Shown here: positions 62,501 to 64,000 of the stretch, piece by piece | Layout: every line of letters starts with the position of its first letter | Position numbering within the stretch: the first letter of the stretch is position 1 | DNA from: Endozoicomonas montiporae CL-33 | Lineage (GTDB): Bacteria > Pseudomonadota > Gammaproteobacteria > Pseudomonadales > Endozoicomonadaceae | Length of the DNA stretch: 64,000 nt | Reading direction: 5' to 3' | Assembly: GCF_001583435.1 (NCBI RefSeq) | Contig: NZ_CP013251.1 | Location: 4,911,215 to 4,975,214 of the forward strand | Position numbers and translations under genes: made by a program | Notes under the pieces: generated by a model | Databases searched by the model: none | Seen by the model: only the letters and a program-made list of their open reading frames with translations | What the model was told of the DNA's origin: nothing

Positions 62501-62620
62501 CCTTTTTTATAGTGGTTCAGTTATTCGTTGAATAACGCTCACTAAACAACGAAACAAGACTCCGTGAAATAGTGGAAGTAAGTTTTTTCCAAGCCATTAT
62601 TTTCCCTTTTTTATAGTGGT
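62501..62620 (+). repeat. 16-bp direct repeat pair
   Basis: CCTTTTTTATAGTGGT occurs at 62501-62516 and again at 62605-62620, 104 bases apart. Both are in AT-rich sequence just inside attR and may be integrase arm-type sites. Confidence 0.65.
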
Positions 62621-62731
62621 GTAATTACTCTCAATCAAGAAGAAACATTCTGCCCAAATTACTGCCCGTAAGATTTAACAAAGTCCATTATTCTCATAAT
62701 TTATAATATGTTACTGATGTTATGCAGTTCA

Positions 62732-62783
62732 TTAACAGCAACGGGCTTACGTGGCAGCGGCAGTTTGGGGAGGCTTACAATCA
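62732..62783 (+). repeat. attR: 52-bp direct repeat, remnant of the ssrS 3' end
   Basis: Identical to 48475-48526. Its last three bases (TCA) are also the stop codon, read in reverse, of the partial gene that follows, so that gene came to its present end through the attachment site. Confidence 0.93.
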
Positions 62784-64000
62784 CACGACACCCACACCCA
62801 GTTCATTCAGGCTGTCCCTGAATGCCTTCTCTTTGTTTTCCGGTATAACAATCTGCAGCTTTCCTAAGCACTGGCACCACTTCGACAACACTTTATCATT
62901 CATAATCAGATCGACGATTTCCTTACTCTTACAAGTCATAATCAGCGCATGGCTCTGAAGTTTGACACCTTCCCGGTTTGCTTCAGCCTGCTTCAGTAAG
63001 CCTTCACAATCTTCCGGTAAAAAAGGCTGGCTCTCTCTGTCGATCAGGAACGTTTTCAACTCTTCAACGCTGCCACCTACCTGTGTGGCTTCCATGATTT
63101 TTTTCCGTGATAACTTCCAGTCAGTTTCTTTGCTTTTCCCGGCGTAAAGCGATAAAAACTGCTGTTCCCAAGGCTCGGGTTTGCTGTCAAAAACAATGCG
63201 TCCCTGACGATGAATGCTCAAGCTGGTTGCTTTTCTTTCAGGGCTCTTTGACTCATAACTATCCGTCAAACCCAATACATAACTTCCCAAAGGGGTCAGC
63301 CTGAAAAAGCGTAATCCATCGTAACGACTGAGGCACTCCATATCACCAAAGTCGTCGTAATACACGCCCTCCTCATTGGGAGCAGCCATCACCACATCCA
63401 CAAGCCCGAGAGTCGCCGCATACTCCACTAAAAAGCAACGCAAATAAAGGGCTTCCAACTGATCCCATGCCGCATTGTAAAACTCACCCCAATCAGAATT
63501 ATAAATGTAGAGATAGTGAGACTCTGTCGTAATTTCGAGTTCGGAACCTGTTAGAAACAGGTATTTGGAGAAATCGCTAAAGTTGATCCACTTTCCCTGA
63601 GGGCAATCCTTCAGATAGCCAATGATATCCTCCCTTCTGTTGACGACATCCGTAAAGTAACGCTTTCCTTTGCCGGTCTGCCCTTTGATGTTATTGATGC
63701 GATTAAACTCATCAAACTTTCGATTACTGACCCATTGATCCCAGATGTCTTTTATATTTTCAGAAAAATGGCTGCTGGTTTTCTTTGCCTGAACCAGTGT
63801 CGCTTTTGATTGCTTGGTGAACTTACTGTTGCCCATCATTCTAAGCCACCCAAAGGAAGCAATATACTGCATACCTTTGGCTTCACGGCAAGACTCATCG
63901 TCGTAATACTCATGAACCTCTTTGGTCACTTTCTTTAATGTTGCCAATGACGCAACACCCGTTTTATCACTGACCTTGATCTGCTTATTCTGAAGCAACA
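62781..64000 (-). CDS. Partial large protein with XPB/Ssl2-like helicase-associated domain
   Basis: The reading frame covers about 406 residues and runs off the right edge; no ATG lies at the window end, so the start is outside. The C-terminal part (FLIDRESQPFLPEDCEGLLK … AEANREGVKLQSHALIMTCK … LGKLQIVIPENKEKAFRDSL) resembles the helicase C-terminal/XPB-Ssl2 N-terminal-type domain found in some bacterial mobile-element proteins. RFFRLTPLGSYVLGL in the middle is a winged-helix-like segment. The stop codon is inside attR, and ygfA, expected after ssrS, is not here. It is probably cargo of another element inserted at the same site. Confidence 0.6.
   Translation of the reverse strand, partial: LLQNKQIKVSDKTGVASLATLKKVTKEVHEYYDDESCREAKGMQYIASFGWLRMMGNSKFTKQSKATLVQAKKTSSHFSENIKDIWDQWVSNRKFDEFNRINNIKGQTGKGKRYFTDVVNRREDIIGYLKDCPQGKWINFSDFSKYLFLTGSELEITTESHYLYIYNSDWGEFYNAAWDQLEALYLRCFLVEYAATLGLVDVVMAAPNEEGVYYDDFGDMECLSRYDGLRFFRLTPLGSYVLGLTDSYESKSPERKATSLSIHRQGRIVFDSKPEPWEQQFLSLYAGKSKETDWKLSRKKIMEATQVGGSVEELKTFLIDRESQPFLPEDCEGLLKQAEANREGVKLQSHALIMTCKSKEIVDLIMNDKVLSKWCQCLGKLQIVIPENKEKAFRDSLNELGVGVV

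Larger units (their letters stand above)
61940..62731. other. Noncoding segment of the island between resolvase and attR
   Basis: About 790 bases. Contains two related hairpins (61981-62049 and 62345-62417), a pair of direct repeats CCTTTTTTATAGTGGT, and an inverted pair TTGATCCAG/CTGGATC (near 62124 and 62180). No ORF has a ribosome-binding site or protein-like composition. Confidence 0.7.
48475..62783. mobile_element. Integrative genomic island at ssrS (type I R-M island)
   Basis: A 14.3-kb segment bounded by the 52-bp repeats. It contains a tyrosine integrase next to attL, two AlpA-type regulators, a replication-like protein, a DUF6387-like protein, an iteron-like array, hsdMS-membrane protein-hsdR, a methyltransferase, a serine recombinase and a noncoding hairpin region. 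No conjugation genes are seen, so it is probably mobilisable or satellite-like, with P4-like layout. Confidence 0.9.

Overview
The window reads as the chromosome of a marine, host-associated-type gammaproteobacterium, most like Endozoicomonas or a close relative. This rests on gammaproteobacterial core genes in familiar order (ftsY-ftsE-ftsX-rpoH, glnK-amtB, ygfB-ubiH-ubiI, a TIGR02449 gene-zapA-ssrS, glpABC-glpR), on many insertion-type repeats, and on the style of its transposases. The genus is an inference from memory of gene order and protein style, not from a search.

Layout. 1-3.6 kb: end of glpA, then glpB, glpC and glpR (anaerobic glycerol-3-phosphate dehydrogenase and its repressor). 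3.6-5.3 kb: two orphan genes. 5.4-14 kb, minus strand: a relative of the E. coli ydj/ynj locus, comprising an exported rhodanese, a GltD-like flavoprotein with extra Fe-S clusters, a CCG-type Fe-S protein, a TVP38 membrane protein, the YnjBCD-type ABC importer and a CDP-alcohol phosphatidyltransferase. A rho-independent terminator divides it into two transcription units. 14-20 kb: LysE exporter, outer-membrane beta-barrel, MATE pump, AraC regulator and an MFS carrier. 20-22.4 kb: glnK-amtB with a clear sigma-54 promoter and two NtrC sites. 22.4-36.5 kb: housekeeping genes (ubiK, comM, rpoH, ftsX, ftsE, ftsY, rsmD, mdh, an aldehyde dehydrogenase, coaD, a ferredoxin, a DUF2835 gene, a lipoprotein, a histidine-acid-phosphatase-like protein).

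36.5-40.2 kb holds a roughly 190-bp palindrome followed by two abutting insertion sequences: an IS1380-family element with CTAG duplications, and an ISNCY-like element whose transposase is split at a canonical A_AAA_AAG frameshift site. Both lie immediately after the stop codon of ubiI. 40.2-43.3 kb is ubiI-ubiH-ygfB without pepP. 44.2-47.1 kb is a compact operon pairing a two-subunit dihydroxyacetone-kinase-like enzyme with an LsrF-like aldolase/thiolase and a small VOC-fold protein. 47.2-48.5 kb ends the core with an IS30-like HTH fragment, a TIGR02449 gene, zapA and the 6S RNA gene.

The last part is a 14.3-kb genomic island (48475-62783) integrated in the 3' end of ssrS and bounded by a perfect 52-bp direct repeat. 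It carries a tyrosine integrase, two AlpA-type regulators, a replication-like winged-helix protein, a DUF6387-like protein, an iteron-like array with a palindrome, a type I restriction-modification operon (hsdM-hsdS-membrane protein-hsdR), a methyltransferase, a serine recombinase and a noncoding segment with two covarying hairpins, each with a 43-nt loop. The small membrane protein between hsdS and hsdR sits where the anticodon nuclease PrrC sits in the PrrC-type locus, so it is the best candidate for an undescribed effector. The gene beyond the right repeat, cut by the window edge, is probably cargo of a second element at the same site.
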